From positions 1 through 35,292 of the forward strand of contig JAZTZV010000029.1 in NCBI GenBank assembly GCA_045637645.1: 35,292 nucleotides of DNA, given 5' to 3'. The notes under the pieces are model-generated. The model worked only from the letters and a program-made list of their open reading frames with translations, was not told the origin of the DNA and made no database searches. This document shows, in pieces, positions 33,059 to 35,292 of the stretch (within the stretch, counting starts at the first letter, position 1; each line of letters begins with the position of its first letter). This DNA comes from RGIG1959 sp045637645 (GTDB taxonomy: Bacteria > Bacillota > Clostridia > Oscillospirales > Acutalibacteraceae). The position numbers and the translations under genes were made by a program.

Positions 33059-33757
33059 ATGACGATCAAACGGCTGGGAATCGTGTGGATGATTTTGTGT
33101 TTGACAATACTTCCTGTGTCGGCGGTGCCGTATACAGAGGTGGAACTGGAAGAATATATGGAAGCGATTTATTGCGAGCAACCGTGGGCGACGGAGTACC
33201 CCTCGTTTTGGGTGCAATTCATTGACGTCGATCTCGACGGTCGAAAAGAATTGATCAGCATTGAGGCGGGTGAGAGTGACGCGCCGAAAAACGCACATGC
33301 GTATGCGTTTATGGATGCGGAGCTCAGTCACCGCGGTTATCTCACGGTCGGCGAACTGGATGTGTGCCGCGACACGAAAACGAACGAATCGTTTATGGTC
33401 AATCGCTTGAACGGTGTGACGCAACGGTTGGTGTACGATCGCGACGACATGGTGATCGAAACGCGCGATTTGAGTGATGCGCAAGTCGCGCGTTTGGAGT
33501 CTTACGGCTATTCGCCGATCATCGTGACGCAGGAGCAACGCGACTCGATCAAGGTGTATGAGGATTGCCGCGCGCTGTTTTTGCCGGCGTATCAGCACGA
33601 CGATACGACAAACGGCGAGCCGCCGTTGATGACATACAGCAACGAAGAACCGCGGGATCGGTCGGCGTTGCTGTGGGGATCGCTGGCGGTTGCGGCGGCG
33701 ATCGGTGCGGCGACAGCGGTGTGGTTGATGTCGCGCCGCGTCAAAGCACGGCAGTAA
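33059..33757 (+). CDS. Secreted single-pass membrane protein of unknown function
   Basis: A 232-residue protein if started at 33059, or 239 if at 33038. The upstream ATG has no ribosome site and lies at or before the expected transcription start. The 33059 ATG directly abuts GAGGTG, an unusually tight spacing. Either start gives a signal peptide (core IVWMILCLTILPVSA). The outer domain includes FIDVDLDGRKEL, an EF-hand-like Asp-rich loop seen in calcium-binding and VCBS-like folds. It ends in a C-terminal membrane helix (SALLWGSLAVAAAIGAA) and a basic tail, so it is probably a type I anchor. No family is recognised. It overlaps the convergent carboxypeptidase gene by 17 bases. Confidence 0.65.
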   Translation: MTIKRLGIVWMILCLTILPVSAVPYTEVELEEYMEAIYCEQPWATEYPSFWVQFIDVDLDGRKELISIEAGESDAPKNAHAYAFMDAELSHRGYLTVGELDVCRDTKTNESFMVNRLNGVTQRLVYDRDDMVIETRDLSDAQVARLESYGYSPIIVTQEQRDSIKVYEDCRALFLPAYQHDDTTNGEPPLMTYSNEEPRDRSALLWGSLAVAAAIGAATAVWLMSRRVKARQ

Positions 33758-34643
33758 ACATCAGCATGTCGCGTGTTTTCTCCCAAATCGGCTCGAAATC
33801 GTCGAGCGGCAACGGGTTGCGCCCGCGACCGAGTTCAAAGGTGAACCCCATGCGGCCTGTTTCGTTGATGAACCAATCTTTGAAACCGCCGTGTGAGGCG
33901 ATGGCGTCGGGGGAGGCGGGGGTATACCCGCTTAAACTTCCCATCACCCTTGCCGCCATGTGCGAGATGGGCGGTGTGCGTTCGCCGTATTGCCAATAAA
34001 TTTCCTCGCCTTGCGAATGAAGTGCGGTGACGTGCGTGAACGGCAAACGGCGACAAAGGGCGGTCATCGCTTTGGTTTCGGGTTCGCTTTCGGCGGAGGC
34101 ACCGCCGAATCGTCTGCCGCACGGCGCGACAATGCCGTGATCGCGTTCGAGTGCTTGCAAAATGGCGTGACCTGCGTTAAAATTGTGGTTGAGATCCACA
34201 CCCATGGCGTTGGCTTGCCAATAACCTTTAATGTCGGCGCCTTGAAAATGAAGCATATCGGCGTGACTGCCACCTGCTTTGGAACCGTGAATCGCGATGT
34301 CGACGCCGTCGGGGTTGACCTGTGGGACGATCACGATGGTGCGCGAGGCGGCGACAAGAGGATAGTTGAAACGTGACGGGCGCGTTTCGCCGCTGTACAG
34401 CGTGCACAATTCCTCGCAAAGCCGCAACGCGATGAGGGATGTCAGCCATTCCTGTGCGTGAAACGCCGCGGCGAATAACACGGCGTGTTCGCCGTGTCCG
34501 AGGGATAAGGCTTCGATCGGACGACCGCAAACACTTTCCCCGATGACGGTGCGTTGCAAAAACGGATAGGTACGACAGATGGTGTTGATGAGCGCCGAAA
34601 CGGCGTGGCTGTCGGCAATTTGTGATGTAACGATGTAGGGCAT
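33741..34643 (-). CDS. M14-family zinc carboxypeptidase (peptidoglycan-peptide type)
   Basis: A 300-residue protein. The ATG at 34643 has AAGGAG nine bases upstream; an in-frame TTG at 34664 overlaps that site. The zinc ligands H62 and E65 are in FHAQEW and H209 in ALHSQGE, and the general base E270 is in FTFELGRG, the full M14 set. The VDLNHNF block replaces the usual VDLNRNF. There is no signal peptide. Cytoplasmic M14 proteins of this size (MpaA-like) split the gamma-D-Glu–diaminopimelate bond in recycled wall peptides; that substrate is inference. It runs toward the 33059 gene, with which it shares 17 bases, and diverges from the Nudix gene. Confidence 0.85.
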   Translation of the reverse strand: MPYIVTSQIADSHAVSALINTICRTYPFLQRTVIGESVCGRPIEALSLGHGEHAVLFAAAFHAQEWLTSLIALRLCEELCTLYSGETRPSRFNYPLVAASRTIVIVPQVNPDGVDIAIHGSKAGGSHADMLHFQGADIKGYWQANAMGVDLNHNFNAGHAILQALERDHGIVAPCGRRFGGASAESEPETKAMTALCRRLPFTHVTALHSQGEEIYWQYGERTPPISHMAARVMGSLSGYTPASPDAIASHGGFKDWFINETGRMGFTFELGRGRNPLPLDDFEPIWEKTRDMLMFTAVL

Positions 34644-34704
34644 GATGCGGTTCTCCTTCAACAATATTGATACAAACTATATCTATGTGAAAGGATAATA
34701 CACT

Positions 34705-35259
34705 ATGTGCGATGAGAAAATGGTTGAAAAAACGCTGGAAGAACAATTGATTTTTGACGGACGTATCATTACGGTTTATCACAATAAGGCGCTTCTCCCC
34801 AACGGCGAAACGGCGATGCGCGAGATCGTGGCGCATCCGGGCGGCGTGTGTATCGCGGCGTTGACGGACAAGGACGAGTTGCTGTTTGTGCGCCAGTTCC
34901 GCTCGCCCTACGGCGAGATCGTGACCGAGCTTCCTGCGGGCAAACTTGAAAAAGGGGAAGACCCGCTCGAAGCGGGCATCCGCGAGTTGTCTGAAGAAAC
35001 GGGCGCGACGGCGACATCGTTTTCGTCGCTCGGCAAATTGTATCCGACACCCGGCTATTGCGGCGAAACGATCCATATGTATCTCGCGACGGGATTGAGC
35101 TTTGGCGAGCAACACACCGATGATGACGAGTTTTTGGATGTTTTGCGCATTCCGCTCGACAAAGCGGTCGATATGGTGATGGCGGATGAATTGCGCGATT
35201 CCAAAACGCAAACGATGGTGTTGAAGGTTGCGCGTTTGAAAGAAACGGGAAAACTGTAA
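34705..35259 (+). CDS. Nudix hydrolase, ADP-ribose pyrophosphatase type
   Basis: A 184-residue protein. AAAGGA lies nine bases before the ATG. The Nudix box is perfect (G79, E85, R93-E94-L95, E97-E98, G100), with the family-specific proline region after it (LYPTPGY) that is typical of ADP-ribose or ADP-sugar pyrophosphatases. It hydrolyses ADP-ribose and like molecules to AMP plus sugar phosphate in the cytoplasm, for housekeeping. The 61-base gap to the divergent carboxypeptidase gene must hold both promoters; a TATATC near 34678–34683 could be a −10 for this gene. A perfect terminator follows. Confidence 0.93.
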   Translation: MCDEKMVEKTLEEQLIFDGRIITVYHNKALLPNGETAMREIVAHPGGVCIAALTDKDELLFVRQFRSPYGEIVTELPAGKLEKGEDPLEAGIRELSEETGATATSFSSLGKLYPTPGYCGETIHMYLATGLSFGEQHTDDDEFLDVLRIPLDKAVDMVMADELRDSKTQTMVLKVARLKETGKL

Positions 35260-35264
35260 AAACA

Positions 35265-35292
35265 AAAAGCGATTGCCGCGGCAATCGCTTTT
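35265..35292 (+). terminator. Terminator of the Nudix gene
   Basis: AAAAGCGATTGCC and GGCAATCGCTTTT form a perfect stem at the window edge, with A and T tracts on both sides. Confidence 0.85.

Noticed and set aside
32265..33598. − strand open frames across the second repeat and the 33059 gene
   Set aside because: They run through the inverted repeats and terminator hairpin and oppose genes with signal peptides; no ribosome sites.

Overview
The window looks like a chromosome segment of an anaerobic, fermentative, gut-type Clostridia (probably Oscillospirales/Ruminococcaceae-like). The evidence is a single-subunit pyruvate:ferredoxin oxidoreductase (nifJ), the Firmicutes-style DUF1934–argS neighbourhood, a strong AGGAGG ribosome-site habit, secreted esterase-like proteins with type I dockerins, and fairly GC-rich coding DNA. 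No 16S rRNA gene is present, so the genus cannot be given.

Layout. (1) 1–3300: the end of a mobile element. It holds the C-terminal part of a large phage/conjugative-element protein and a small zinc-ribbon protein, and it stops at tRNA-Arg(ACG), a likely integration site. (2) 3500–7800: RNA metabolism genes rpsO, pnp and a DEAD-box helicase on the + strand. Large RNA hairpins lie between rpsO and pnp, and the unit ends in a terminator shared with the convergent operon. (3) 15960–7797 on the − strand: one seven-gene operon with a good promoter, DUF1015 – lepA – murI – DUF1934 – argS – two tandem DUF4434-like TIM-barrel proteins. (4) 18990–16040 on the − strand: an accessory block with a WYL-domain regulator, an ATGA-coupled WG-repeat-like protein, a cysteine-rich uracil-DNA-glycosylase-superfamily-like protein, and a hypothetical protein whose ribosome-binding site is buried in a perfect terminator-like hairpin. 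(5) 26430–19020 on the − strand: four related secreted SGNH/DUF4886 esterase-like proteins. Three carry a C-terminal dockerin; the fourth is a lipoprotein without one. (6) 26560–30270: nifJ. (7) 30296–33003: two paralogous membrane-anchored proteins, each ending in a ~440-bp, ~98% identical, hairpin-rich repeat, with an AT-rich secreted DUF6973-like protein between them. (8) 33030–35292: a membrane protein, an M14 zinc carboxypeptidase and a Nudix ADP-sugar hydrolase.

The core genes (2, 3, 6 and the Nudix) are ordinary housekeeping functions. The accessory parts are the places to look: the tRNA-linked element end, the WYL/UDG-like block, the domain-shuffled dockerin esterases, and the duplicated repeat with the DUF6973-like protein. 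The last is the best candidate for an undescribed secreted effector with partner proteins. All family assignments rest on reading motifs by eye; no database search was possible.
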